Part shown: piece after piece, positions 17,559 through 25,446 of the stretch
Layout: every line of letters begins with the position of its first letter
Position numbering within the stretch: position 1 is the first letter of the stretch
NCBI GenBank assembly: GCA_963837345.1
Contig: CAWIMX010000001.1
Location: 3,906,001-3,970,000, forward strand
DNA from: CAWIMX01 sp963837345
GTDB taxonomy: Bacteria > Acidobacteriota > Vicinamibacteria > Vicinamibacterales > CAVVIG01
Direction of reading: 5' to 3'
Length of the DNA: 64,000 nt
Notes under the pieces: generated by a model
The model's input: only the letters and a program-made list of their open reading frames with translations
What the model was told of the DNA's origin: nothing
Databases searched by the model: none
Program-made: the position numbers and the translations under genes

Positions 17559-18083
17559 TCAATATCTCAACACCGAATGAATCGTCTCCCCCGCCAGCCG
17601 CTGCCTGCCGTTCAGCGCGGAGAGCTCGATGAGGAAGGCCAACGCATGCAGGTGGCCGCCGAGTTGCTTGACCAGGGTCGCCGTGGCGTGCGCCGTGCCG
17701 CCGGTCGCCAGCAAGTCATCGACGATCAGGACACGCTGTCCCTGGCTGACCGCATCGTCGTGAATCTCGAGCGCATCGCTGCCGTACTCGAGATCGTAGC
17801 TGGCCCGGAGCGTTCGGGACGGCAGCTTGCCGGGCTTGCGCACCGGCGCAAACCCCGCGCCGATCGTGTCGGCCACCGCGGCGCCGAAGATGAACCCGCG
17901 GCTCTCGATCCCGACGACCACGTCGATGCCCTGATGCTCGAAGGGCGCCGCCACGCTCTGGATGGCGAGACGGAACCCCGCCGGATCCTGCAGCAGCGTC
18001 GTGACGTCGTAGAACAGGATGCCCGCCTTCGGAAAGTCGGGAACGTGTCGGATCTTCTGTTTGAGTTGTTCCATGTTGGTCAT
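17559..18083 (-). CDS. apt: Adenine phosphoribosyltransferase
   Basis: Converts adenine and PRPP to AMP (purine salvage). The product is 174 residues from ATG 18083, or 171 from ATG 18074, both normal for Apt. Motifs are VPDFPKAGILFYDVTTLL, the Apt N-terminal hallmark, then GIESRGFIFG and RKPGKLP. The PRPP-binding motif is VLIVDDLLATGGT at about residues 121-133. The open frame extends further upstream through the acylphosphatase gene, but only in an antisense-like composition, so the short form is annotated. Acylphosphatase lies 61 bp upstream on the same strand. Confidence 0.93.
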   Translation of the reverse strand: MTNMEQLKQKIRHVPDFPKAGILFYDVTTLLQDPAGFRLAIQSVAAPFEHQGIDVVVGIESRGFIFGAAVADTIGAGFAPVRKPGKLPSRTLRASYDLEYGSDALEIHDDAVSQGQRVLIVDDLLATGGTAHATATLVKQLGGHLHALAFLIELSALNGRQRLAGETIHSVLRY

Positions 18084-18144
18084 GAATCGGTCGTTCCCAG
18101 GTTCCTCTGTTCGCGGGTTCCTCAGCGGCTGAGGTCTCCGCTGC

Positions 18145-18417
18145 TCATCGAATCCAGAATCCGCCACGCCGCCCGCCTGCGGGGATTTCGTCCACGCCGA
18201 CCTCGTCCACGCGCGCACCCGGCGGCCCCATGCGGACGCGACGCTCGAATCGTTCCACCGCATCGGCGTCGCCCTCGACTTCGATCTCGACCCGGCCATC
18301 GGGGCGGTTCCGCACCCACCCGTCGACGCCCTCGACCGCCGCCGCGGCTTCCGTGAAGTAGCGGAAGCCCACGCCCTGAACCCGACCACTCACGACGTAT
18401 CGGCGCGCGAGCAACAT
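18145..18417 (-). CDS. acyP: Acylphosphatase
   Basis: A 90-residue enzyme hydrolysing carboxyl-phosphate bonds such as acetyl phosphate. It has the canonical acylphosphatase signature V-S-G-R-V-Q-G-V-G-F-R-Y, placing the catalytic arginine at residue 19. The second catalytic residue is N37 in GWVRNRPDG, followed by E-I-E-V-E-G. ATG 18417 gives the usual length; the frame is open further upstream only because of an indel in the neighbouring permease gene. It lies between apt and the efflux operon on the same strand. Confidence 0.93.
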   Translation of the reverse strand: MLLARRYVVSGRVQGVGFRYFTEAAAAVEGVDGWVRNRPDGRVEIEVEGDADAVERFERRVRMGPPGARVDEVGVDEIPAGGRRGGFWIR

Positions 18418-18446
18418 GACCGTGCCAAACGGCGAATTATAGCCCC

Positions 18447-19558
18447 TCACGCCATGCGCTTGGAGTATTGCCGGATGGCGGCGAGCAGCATGACGGCCGC
18501 ATAGACGGCCAGGAACGCGAGCGGCCTCGCGATATCCGCGAGCCGCGCTCCTTTCATCAAGATCGCCCGGGAGATCGTCACGAAGTGACGAACCGGATTG
18601 AGGAGCGAGACGCGTCTGCACCCACGGGGCCATGCTGTCGATCGGCGTGAACAGCCCGCTCATGAGCAGGTAGATGATCATGATGAAGAAGGTCACGAAC
18701 ATCGCCTGCTGCTGGGTCTCGACGAGCGTCGAGATCCAGAGACCGATGGCCAGCGCCGCCACCAGGTACATCGCCGCCGAGCCGAACAGCAGCAGCAGAC
18801 TGCCCCGCACGGGCATCCCGAACACCAGGCGGCCCACGACCAGGCCGATGCCGAAGTCGAGCAGCCCCAGCCCCCAGAAGGGCAGCAGCTTCGCCGTGAT
18901 GAACTCCCCGCGCGTGATCGGCGTCACGTTCAGCTGCTCGAGCGTCCCCAGTTCCTTCTCGCGCGCGATGTTCTGAGCCGTGAGCAGCGTGCCGATCAGC
19001 GTGATCAGCGAGACGAGCAGCCCCGGCACCATGTAGTGCTGATAGTTCAGCGTCTGGTTGTACCGCCCCCGCGTCCGCACGTCGATCCGCGGATGCCGCC
19101 CGGGCTGCGGGCGTCCGATCCCGGACGCGAACTCGTCGAGGATCTGGACGGCATACGACTGCACGATGCCGGCAGCGGCGCCCTTTTCCCCGTTCACCAC
19201 CACCTGCACCGGCGCCCGCCGCTCCCGCACGATCGTGTCCTCGAAGTCTTCGGGAATGGTCAGGATGAGCGTCGCCTCGCCCCGCAGCATCGCCTCGTCG
19301 GCACGGCTCGGCCGCACGCGACTGCCCGACGATCCGGAAGTGCCCCGACGCCTGCGAAGTGCGACACGAGCTCGGCGCGACGCGGCGCTCTGGTCGCGAT
19401 CCACGATGAAGGCCGGGGTGTTCCTGATCGCGAACGTGGCGGCGTTCGACAGGACGAGCAGCTGGACCACGGGCACGATGAGCACTTGCGCCAGGGTCGC
19501 GCGATCGCGCACCACGTGCAGCACTTCGGCCCGCGCCAGCGCCAGGATGCCGCCGCAT
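18447..19558 (-). pseudogene. ABC-2 type permease (YbhR-like), reading frame broken at several points
   Basis: Second membrane subunit of the efflux operon. The central part is intact: N-Y-Q-H-Y-M-V-P-G-L, I-A-R-E-K-E-L-G-T-L-E-Q-L, and at least five hydrophobic segments. The frame changes near 19550 (just after the ATG), near 19370, 19340 and 19315 in the periplasmic domain, and near 18612. There the natural C-terminus (VSLLNPVRHFVTISRAIL, stop at 18447) continues in another frame. Conceptual repair gives about 370 residues, the normal length. With five or more breaks it is either a decayed gene or a badly called stretch. Its ATG lies 2 bp after the preceding permease stop. Confidence 0.7.
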
Positions 19559-19560
19559 GG

Positions 19561-20689
19561 CTACTCCAGCCTCGCCTTGAACGAGCGCGTGCTCAGCGCC
19601 AGGAAGACCAGCGCCATCCCGCCGAGGACCATCGTCTCGCGCCACAAGTAAGTCAGGCCGACGCCCTTGAGCATGATCGCCACGCGCCACCAGCACGAAC
19701 CACCGCGCGGCGACGACATTCGACAGCGCCCGCAGCGGCCACGGCATGCTCTCGACCGGAAAAATGAATCCCGAAAGGAGCATCGTGGGCAGCATCGTGG
19801 CCAGCATGGCTCCCAGCATGGCAACGCGCTGAGAGGATGTGCGGGCCGACACGAGGATCCCGAACGACAAGGACACCAGGATGAACAGGAGGCCTTCGCC
19901 CAGCAGCAGTACGAGGCTCCCGCGCAGCGGCACGCCGAACACCAGCCGCGCTTCCAGAATCACGCCGAGCACGCTGACGAAGCCGATGGCCAGGTACGGC
20001 GTCACCTTGCCGACGATGATCTGCCACGGTCGCAGCGGCGACACGAGAAGGGCTTCCATCGTGCCGGCCTCCTTCTCGCGCGCGATCGAAATCGCCGTCA
20101 TCAGCGCCGAGATGACGGTCAGCACGAATGCGATCAGACCGGGCACAAAGAGATTCGTGCTCGCCTGCGTCGGATTGAAGCGCACGCGCGTCACGGGCAC
20201 GATCCGTACGCCGGCGGGCCGGAACCCCTGCTCGCGCGCATAGCCGCGCACCACGGCCGTCGCATACGCCTGGGCCGCCGTCGCGGTATTCGGCTCGGTC
20301 GCGTCGGCGACGACCTGCACCTCGACGCCCAACCCCTTGGAGAGGCGTTCGCCGAACGGCGCCTGAAAGGCCACCGCCACCTGCACGTCGCCGCGCCGGA
20401 ACCGCTCGTCGAGCGTCGAGGCGTCGGGGAGCACCGCCACGAGGCGAAACAGATCGGTCGCCTCGAACCGCTCCCGGACTTCACGCGTCGTCGTGTCGGG
20501 CGCCGGGTCGACGATGGCGAGCCGGAGGCGGTCGATGTCCGTGCGGATCGCGAATCCGAACAGCACCACCTGGACGATGGGCATGAGCACCAGGACGGCG
20601 AGCGTCCGCCGGTCGCGGCGGATGTGGTACGACTCCTTTCGCAGGAGCGCCCACAGCGCACCGCCGCCGAGCCGCGTCGAGGCAGTCAT
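19561..20689 (-). CDS. ABC-2 type permease (YbhS-like), one frameshift near 19680
   Basis: First membrane subunit of the efflux ABC transporter. From ATG 20689 it encodes an N-terminal helix, a large periplasmic domain (about residues 45-175) and then I-A-R-E-K-E-A-G-T-M-E-A-L. That coupling helix is typical of drug-type ABC-2 permeases. A hydrophobic five-helix core follows. At about 19680 one extra base shifts the frame; restoring it continues as AIMLKGVGLTYLWRE to the stop at 19561, 375 residues in all. The start overlaps the ATPase stop as ATGA. Paired with the following permease, it matches E. coli ybhS-ybhR order. Confidence 0.85.
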
Positions 20690-21441
20690 CCGGCGTTCTC
20701 TCCCGTCTGCGCGTCGGGGCGCGCGAGCTGCACGAACAGATCGTCCATCGATGCGACCCCGAACTCGCGCCGCAGGTCGGCCGGCGCCCCCATCGCGCCG
20801 ATCCGGCCCGTCACCATGATCGAGATCCGGTCGCAGTATTCGGCTTCGTCCATGTAGTGGGTCGTGACGAGCACTGTCGTCCCGGCCGAGGCCGCGTCGT
20901 AGATCAGCTCCCAGAACTGGCGACGGGTGATCGGATCCACGCCGCTCGTCGGCTCGTCGAGGAACACGACGCGCGGTTCGTGAAGGAGCGCCACCGAGAA
21001 CGCCAGTTTCTGGCGCCAGCCGAGCGGCAGCGCCCGCACCGCCGTGTCGGCGGTCGCCTCCAGCCCCAGCTCGGCGAGCAGGCGCGCGGTGCGCTCGCGG
21101 ATCGTGCGGCGGTCGAGGTCGTAGATGCCGCCGTACAGCCGCACGTTTTCGCGCACGGTCAGATCCTCGTACAGGGAAAACCGCTGGCTCATGTAGCCGA
21201 TGTCGCGCTTGACCGCCTCCGGCTCTTTCGCCACGTCGTGCCCGGCCACGCGCGCCGAGCCGCCGCTCGGCGCGAGCAGGCCCGTGAGCATCCGGATGGC
21301 CGTCGTCTTGCCCGCGCCGTTGGCCCCCAGGAATCCGAACACCTCGCCCTTCTCGACGTGAAACGTGATGTGGTCCACCGCGACGAACGATCCAAAGCGG
21401 CGCGTGAGGTCCACGGCGTCGATGGCGCGATCGCCGCTCAT
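20686..21441 (-). CDS. ABC transporter ATPase, second nucleotide-binding subunit (YbhF C-terminal-half-like)
   Basis: A 251-residue ATPase with Walker A GANGAGKTT (about residues 39-47), a Q-loop region GYMSQRFSLYEDLTVREN, Walker B VVFLDEPTSGVD and the H-loop histidine in VTTHYMDEAE. The signature loop is PLGWRQKLA rather than LSGGQ, a known variation in YbhF/DrrA-like second domains. In E. coli YbhF the two NBDs are fused; here they are separate genes overlapping by ATGA. It partners the two ABC-2 permeases and the HlyD/TolC proteins of this operon. Confidence 0.9.
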   Translation of the reverse strand: MSGDRAIDAVDLTRRFGSFVAVDHITFHVEKGEVFGFLGANGAGKTTAIRMLTGLLAPSGGSARVAGHDVAKEPEAVKRDIGYMSQRFSLYEDLTVRENVRLYGGIYDLDRRTIRERTARLLAELGLEATADTAVRALPLGWRQKLAFSVALLHEPRVVFLDEPTSGVDPITRRQFWELIYDAASAGTTVLVTTHYMDEAEYCDRISIMVTGRIGAMGAPADLRREFGVASMDDLFVQLARPDAQTGENAG

Positions 21442-22376
21442 GCGGGCCTGCCGCCCGGCGCCTGATCCATGCGCGCCATGAACACATCCTCGACACTGGC
21501 CGAAATCGGATGGGCCGAGACATCGTGGAACCCGCGGCTCGCCAGAAATGCCTCGAGCTCAGGCGCGATGCCGGCGGACGCGGCCGTGCGGCGATCGCTG
21601 TAGTGGAGTGACGCGCCGAAGGGATAGACGGTCCAGGCGTGCGGAAACTCGCGCAGCGCGCGCAAGGCGCCGTAGCGGTCGGCCGCCGAGACCGCCAGCA
21701 GCGGGCGCTCGAAGCCTCCCCTGATCGCGGCCGGCGTGTCCACCGCCAGCAGGCGCCCGGCCTGCATCAGGGCCACGCGGTCGCAGCGGTCGGCCTCGTC
21801 CATGTACGGTGTCGACACGACAATCGTGAGGCCCGATGCGCGCAGCCCACCGAGCAGATCCCAGAACTCCCGCCGCGAGACGGCATCGACCCCCGTCGTC
21901 GGCTCGTCGAGCAGGAGGAGGTCGGGACGGTGGACCAGCGCGCAACACAGGGCGAGCTTCTGCTTCATGCCGCCGGAGAGCGCGGCCGCGCGACGCGTCT
22001 TGAACGGTTCGATCTGCCGGTAGATCGGCGCGATGCGGTCGAAAGCCTCGCGGGCGGGAGTGCCGAAGACGTCCGCGAAGAATCGCAGGTTCTCCTCGAC
22101 GCTCAGGTCGGGATAGAGCGAAAACCGGCCCGGCATGTAGCCGACGCGGCGCCGGAGGGTCCACAGATCCCGCACCACGTCGAGGCCGAGAACCGTCGCG
22201 GTTCCCGCGTCCGGCACGATGAGCGTCGCAAACACTCGAAAGAGCGTGGTCTTGCCGCCGCCGTCGGGGCCGATGACGCCGAACAGCTCCCCCGATTCGA
22301 TCGCGAGCGACACGCGATCGAGCGCCGCCACGGCGCCGTACCGCTTGACCAGTCCGCGCGCGGAAATCGCGCTCAT
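21438..22376 (-). CDS. ABC transporter ATPase, first nucleotide-binding subunit (YbhF N-terminal-half-like)
   Basis: A 312-residue ATPase starting at ATG 22376, which overlaps the HlyD stop. Walker A is GPDGGGKTT, the signature is LSGGMKQKLALC and Walker B is LLLLDEPTTGVD. The switch (H-loop) position reads STPYMDEAD, with proline where histidine normally sits. The companion ATPase keeps its histidine, so the pair probably has one degenerate and one canonical ATP site. The C-terminal 90 residues (about 220-312) form the extra domain usual in drug-exporter ATPases. The frame is open upstream, but that segment is out-of-frame HlyD sequence. Confidence 0.9.
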   Translation of the reverse strand: MSAISARGLVKRYGAVAALDRVSLAIESGELFGVIGPDGGGKTTLFRVFATLIVPDAGTATVLGLDVVRDLWTLRRRVGYMPGRFSLYPDLSVEENLRFFADVFGTPAREAFDRIAPIYRQIEPFKTRRAAALSGGMKQKLALCCALVHRPDLLLLDEPTTGVDAVSRREFWDLLGGLRASGLTIVVSTPYMDEADRCDRVALMQAGRLLAVDTPAAIRGGFERPLLAVSAADRYGALRALREFPHAWTVYPFGASLHYSDRRTAASAGIAPELEAFLASRGFHDVSAHPISASVEDVFMARMDQAPGGRPA

Positions 22377-23356
22377 GACGCCGACACGAAGTCCACGTCG
22401 GCCGGCATGCCGATCTTGAGCACGCCGTCGGCGTTGGGCACCCGGATCTTGACCGCATAGACAAGATCGGCGCGCTCGTCCCGCGTTTGAATGGGCGTCG
22501 GCGTGAACTCGGCTTCCGACGCGATCCACGACACGGTGCCGTCGAGGGCCCGCCGCGCGTCCTCTCCCACGTCGACGGTGACATGCGCGGCCTGTCCCAG
22601 CCGCAGACCCGCGAGCTGAGTTTCGGTGACATAGGCGCGGACTTCGACCGACTCGAGGTTGGCAATCTTGTAGAGCGGCTGTCCCGTCTGCACGAACTCG
22701 CCGGCCTCGGTGTAGGTCGCCAGGACCGTGCCGCTGACCGGGTTGGTCACCGTGGTGCGGCGCACGCGGTCTTCCGACCGCGCGATCTCGGCGTCGACGG
22801 CGCCCACCTGTTGGCGGGCGCGCTCGGCCGAGCGGCGTGCGGCGGCGATCTGGCCCCCGAGCGCGTCGACCTGGTGGTCCTGCGCCGTAATCCGGTTCGC
22901 GACCACGCGGGCCTCGCGCTCCGCCTGATCCAGCTGCTGCGCCGTTGCCGCCTGCTGATCGGCCAGCCGCTTCAGCCGCGCGTACGCGCGGTCGGCCACG
23001 TCGCGCTCGGCCTCGAGCGCCGAGCGCTCCGCCCGCGCCGCGTCCTGCTGGGCCTGGAGCGACTTGACTCGCTCGGCCGCTTCGTCGACCGCCGACGAGG
23101 CCGCCGCGCGCTCCGCCTTCAGCCGGTCGCGCGCGAGCTCCAGCTGCACCGCGTCGACGCTTCCAACAGTCTGTCCGGCCGTCAAGCGCATGCCTTCGTC
23201 CACCAGGAACGACAGCAGCTGCCCGCCGGTCTCGGACGACACCACGACCGAGACGGCTTCGACGTTCCCGTAGGCGTCCGGCTCGTCGGGAGTGCCGCAG
23301 CCGGCGGCCACGAGGGCCGCAACGGCCGCTGGAAGAATCGCCCTGGCATAGGTCAT
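22373..23356 (-). CDS. HlyD/YbhG-type membrane fusion (periplasmic adaptor) lipoprotein
   Basis: A 327-residue adaptor linking the inner-membrane ABC exporter to TolC. A signal segment ends at AALVAAGC (probable lipidated cysteine at about 20). A lipoyl/barrel half-motif (VVSSETGGQLLSFLVDEG) follows, then about 120 residues of alanine/glutamate/arginine-rich coiled coil. The second barrel half is VTNPVSGTVLATYTEAGEFV, and the C-terminal beta domain ends with VKIRVPNADGVLKIGMPA. ATG 23356 is preceded by GGAGG and overlaps the TolC stop (ATGA). Family and order match ybhG upstream of ybhF. Confidence 0.9.
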   Translation of the reverse strand: MTYARAILPAAVAALVAAGCGTPDEPDAYGNVEAVSVVVSSETGGQLLSFLVDEGMRLTAGQTVGSVDAVQLELARDRLKAERAAASSAVDEAAERVKSLQAQQDAARAERSALEAERDVADRAYARLKRLADQQAATAQQLDQAEREARVVANRITAQDHQVDALGGQIAAARRSAERARQQVGAVDAEIARSEDRVRRTTVTNPVSGTVLATYTEAGEFVQTGQPLYKIANLESVEVRAYVTETQLAGLRLGQAAHVTVDVGEDARRALDGTVSWIASEAEFTPTPIQTRDERADLVYAVKIRVPNADGVLKIGMPADVDFVSAS

Positions 23357-24669
23357 GGCCGCACCTCCAGGCCGAGCGTGGTCAGCAACCCAGCGCTCGC
23401 CTGCGCCAGCTCTACGCGATGCCTGGATCGGGCCAGACGCGCGTTCAGCAGATCCGTGTTCCGATCGACGTACTCGGCGCTCGTGAGCACGCCTTCCTGT
23501 AGTTGTATCGTCGCGCTCTGGACGACCTGCTCGCGCAGGCTCACGAGCTGATCGTCGAGCGTCCCGATCGCGGCGAGCCGGTCGATGTTGGCGAGGTCGT
23601 CCTCGAGTCCGCGCCGGAGCCGCGCCGTGAACGCCGCTTCCTCCGCGCCGACGATGGCCTGCTGGCGGCTGAGCGCCTCGCGCTCGCGGAGGCTCGTTCC
23701 GCGGTCCCAGGGCGTCCATTGGACTCGCATGCCGGCGAGCCAGTAGCCTTCGAACTGATCGTCCACGAAATTCAGTCCGGGACGACCGTATCCGCCGGTG
23801 GCGAATCCCGAGAGCCGCGGGCGATCGGCGGCCGCAGCCACCTCCTGCTGCCGGCTCAGCCGATCGCGTGTGCGCGCGAACTCTTCGTATTCCGGTCGGG
23901 CACGCACATCCTCGAGGCCGGCTCGAGCCCGGGCGACGGCGGTGCCGAGATCGGGCACTTCGAGGATCTCGTCGGGTGCCACTGTCCGGCCGGTGAGCTC
24001 CTCGAGACGCGCGAGCGCCGCCCGCCGCGATGCGCCGATTTCCGCCAGATCCTGCCGCCGCTCGACGAGCGCGGCCTCTATGCCAGCCGCCTCGGCGGGA
24101 ATGGCCGCGCCCTCCCGTACGCGGATCGCGGTTTCGTCGCGCCGGGCCTCGAGATCGGCCACTGCGGTCTCGATCGTGCGGCGGCGCTCGCCGAGGAGCG
24201 CCACCGTAAAGAACGCCGCGTTCACCTCCTGGCGCAGGCTGAAGAGCGCGGTCTGCACTCGCGCCTGGGCCTCGTCCCGGCGAGCCCGCTCCACGGCCAG
24301 ACGCGGCTCGCGCGTCGCGTCCACGAGCGGCGCCTCCACACGGACGGTCGCGTCGTAGGTGTCTTTGGCGGGAGCGAAAAGCGGCGCGCCCGACGGCCCC
24401 ACGATCGGCGCGTGCGGCACGTCCGACTGGTATTGCGCCCGTCCCTCGACGACGACGGCCGGCAGCCGCTCGGCCTCGATATTCTGCAGGCGAAGGTTGG
24501 CCGCCTCCGCCTCCAGATCCAGCTCCCGGACCCGAGGGTCGCGCTGGACGGCGGCGGCCTGGAGCGAGCCGAGGTCGACGAGCGGCTCGCCGGGCGAGGC
24601 CTGGGCGCCCGCAAGGGCCGACCCGGGGCCCAGGCTGATCAGGACGAACGCAATCATGCGATGTGTCAT
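23353..24669 (-). CDS. TolC-family outer membrane efflux protein
   Basis: A 438-residue outer-membrane channel subunit. A signal peptide follows ATG 24669 (hydrophobic core about residues 6-22). Two homologous helical repeats are then visible, with the TolC-type pattern of long Leu/Ala/Arg helices and an N-P-like start of each beta pair (RDPRVRELDLEAEAA and ERRRTIETAVADLEARRDE). The ATG overlaps the TetR stop as ATGA. E. coli ybhGFSR lacks its own TolC; this operon carries one, so it encodes a self-contained tripartite exporter. Substrate unknown. Confidence 0.88.
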   Translation of the reverse strand: MTHRMIAFVLISLGPGSALAGAQASPGEPLVDLGSLQAAAVQRDPRVRELDLEAEAANLRLQNIEAERLPAVVVEGRAQYQSDVPHAPIVGPSGAPLFAPAKDTYDATVRVEAPLVDATREPRLAVERARRDEAQARVQTALFSLRQEVNAAFFTVALLGERRRTIETAVADLEARRDETAIRVREGAAIPAEAAGIEAALVERRQDLAEIGASRRAALARLEELTGRTVAPDEILEVPDLGTAVARARAGLEDVRARPEYEEFARTRDRLSRQQEVAAAADRPRLSGFATGGYGRPGLNFVDDQFEGYWLAGMRVQWTPWDRGTSLREREALSRQQAIVGAEEAAFTARLRRGLEDDLANIDRLAAIGTLDDQLVSLREQVVQSATIQLQEGVLTSAEYVDRNTDLLNARLARSRHRVELAQASAGLLTTLGLEVRP

Positions 24670-25343
24670 GGACGCAAAGCCTTGAGGAAGAAGTCGCCGA
24701 GTTCTTCGCGACGCCGTCCGATGAACCGTTCGAACCCGCGGTCGTCCAGACCGAGGACGGCCATGAGCATCGGACGGGCCGCGAAGGGAAAAATGCAAAG
24801 CGAGATCAGGTTCACCACGAACTGGTCGGCCGCAATCGGCGCCAGCCGCCCGGCGCTGGCCCCTTCGTCGAGCTGGCGCTTCAACCCGGACAGCACGCGC
24901 GGACGCACATCGTCTGGCGTCAGTCCCGTCAACGCTCCGATGAGGAGTCGAACCCTATCAGGATGGTGCGTGAGCTCGCTAATGAGGTAGCCCGGAAGGT
25001 AGGGGCTCTTCAAGAGATGGTCGAGCTCCAGCGCCACCACCTGGCCGACCTTGTCCTCGATGCCGGCATCCGAGCCCAGAACGGCGATCACCGCTCGCAG
25101 GAGCTGACCTGCCGCCCGGCGGAACACCGCTTCGGCCAGTCGACTCTTCGAGCGGAAGTAGTAATGGACCAGCGCCTGGTTCACGCCCGCTTCGCGGGCG
25201 ACGTCCTGCATCCGCGCGCCGGCCGTGCCGCGCCGGACGAATACGCTGTGAGCGGCGTCCAGGATCCGCTGTTCCGTCAGGCCGTCCCGGGCATGAGCCT
25301 GCGCGGGAACCGACGCCGTGCGTGTTTTGGCTGTCTTGGCCAT
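24666..25343 (-). CDS. TetR/AcrR-family transcriptional regulator of the efflux operon (CecR-like position)
   Basis: A 225-residue repressor. The N-terminal helix-turn-helix is typical: QRILDAAHSVFVRRG, ARMQDVAREAGVNQAL and VHYYFRSKSRL (about residues 24-70). The C-terminal all-helical ligand domain is divergent, as expected. It is the first gene of the operon; its stop overlaps the TolC start. A 23-bp imperfect palindrome directly abuts its start codon (25345-25367), consistent with autorepression. E. coli CecR occupies the same place before ybhGFSR. The inducer cannot be inferred. Confidence 0.9.
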   Translation of the reverse strand: MAKTAKTRTASVPAQAHARDGLTEQRILDAAHSVFVRRGTAGARMQDVAREAGVNQALVHYYFRSKSRLAEAVFRRAAGQLLRAVIAVLGSDAGIEDKVGQVVALELDHLLKSPYLPGYLISELTHHPDRVRLLIGALTGLTPDDVRPRVLSGLKRQLDEGASAGRLAPIAADQFVVNLISLCIFPFAARPMLMAVLGLDDRGFERFIGRRREELGDFFLKALRP

Positions 25344-25344
25344 T

Positions 25345-25367
25345 CAATTAAATCGTTCAGTTAATCG
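25345..25367. promoter_or_regulatory. Candidate TetR operator, imperfect palindrome
   Basis: CAATTAA and TTAATCG flank a 9-bp centre; the inner ATTAA/TTAAT arms are exact. The element lies between the divergent tetR and otsAB genes, 2 bp from the tetR start codon. It is A+T-rich in a very G+C-rich region, which makes chance less likely. Binding by the adjacent TetR protein is inference from position. Confidence 0.5.
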
Positions 25368-25411
25368 CCAGTCTACCTGTCCCGACGGCCCTCGTCAAGG
25401 CATCCAAATGT

Positions 25412-25440
25412 TTGAAGTCCAAGCGTTCTTTCGCCATAAT
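25412..25440 (+). promoter_or_regulatory. Candidate sigma-70-type promoter of otsAB, predicting a leaderless mRNA
   Basis: A -35-like TTGAAG (25412-25417) and a -10-like CATAAT (25435-25440) are separated by exactly 17 bp. The otsA-otsB ATG begins only 6 bp after the -10, where transcription would start, and there is no Shine-Dalgarno sequence before it. This predicts a leaderless or nearly leaderless transcript. Confidence 0.5.
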
Positions 25441-25446
25441 TTGTAA

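Noticed and set aside
18120..18134. CCTCAGC-G-GCTGAGG palindrome between acyP and apt
   Set aside because: Arms meet with a one-base centre, there is no T-run, and short GC palindromes are expected by chance at this composition.
18578..21523. A 981-codon open frame covering the efflux ATPase and permease region
   Set aside because: Only its middle part (the first permease) is protein-like; both ends are Arg/Pro-rich translations of other frames. It arises because an indel joins frames.
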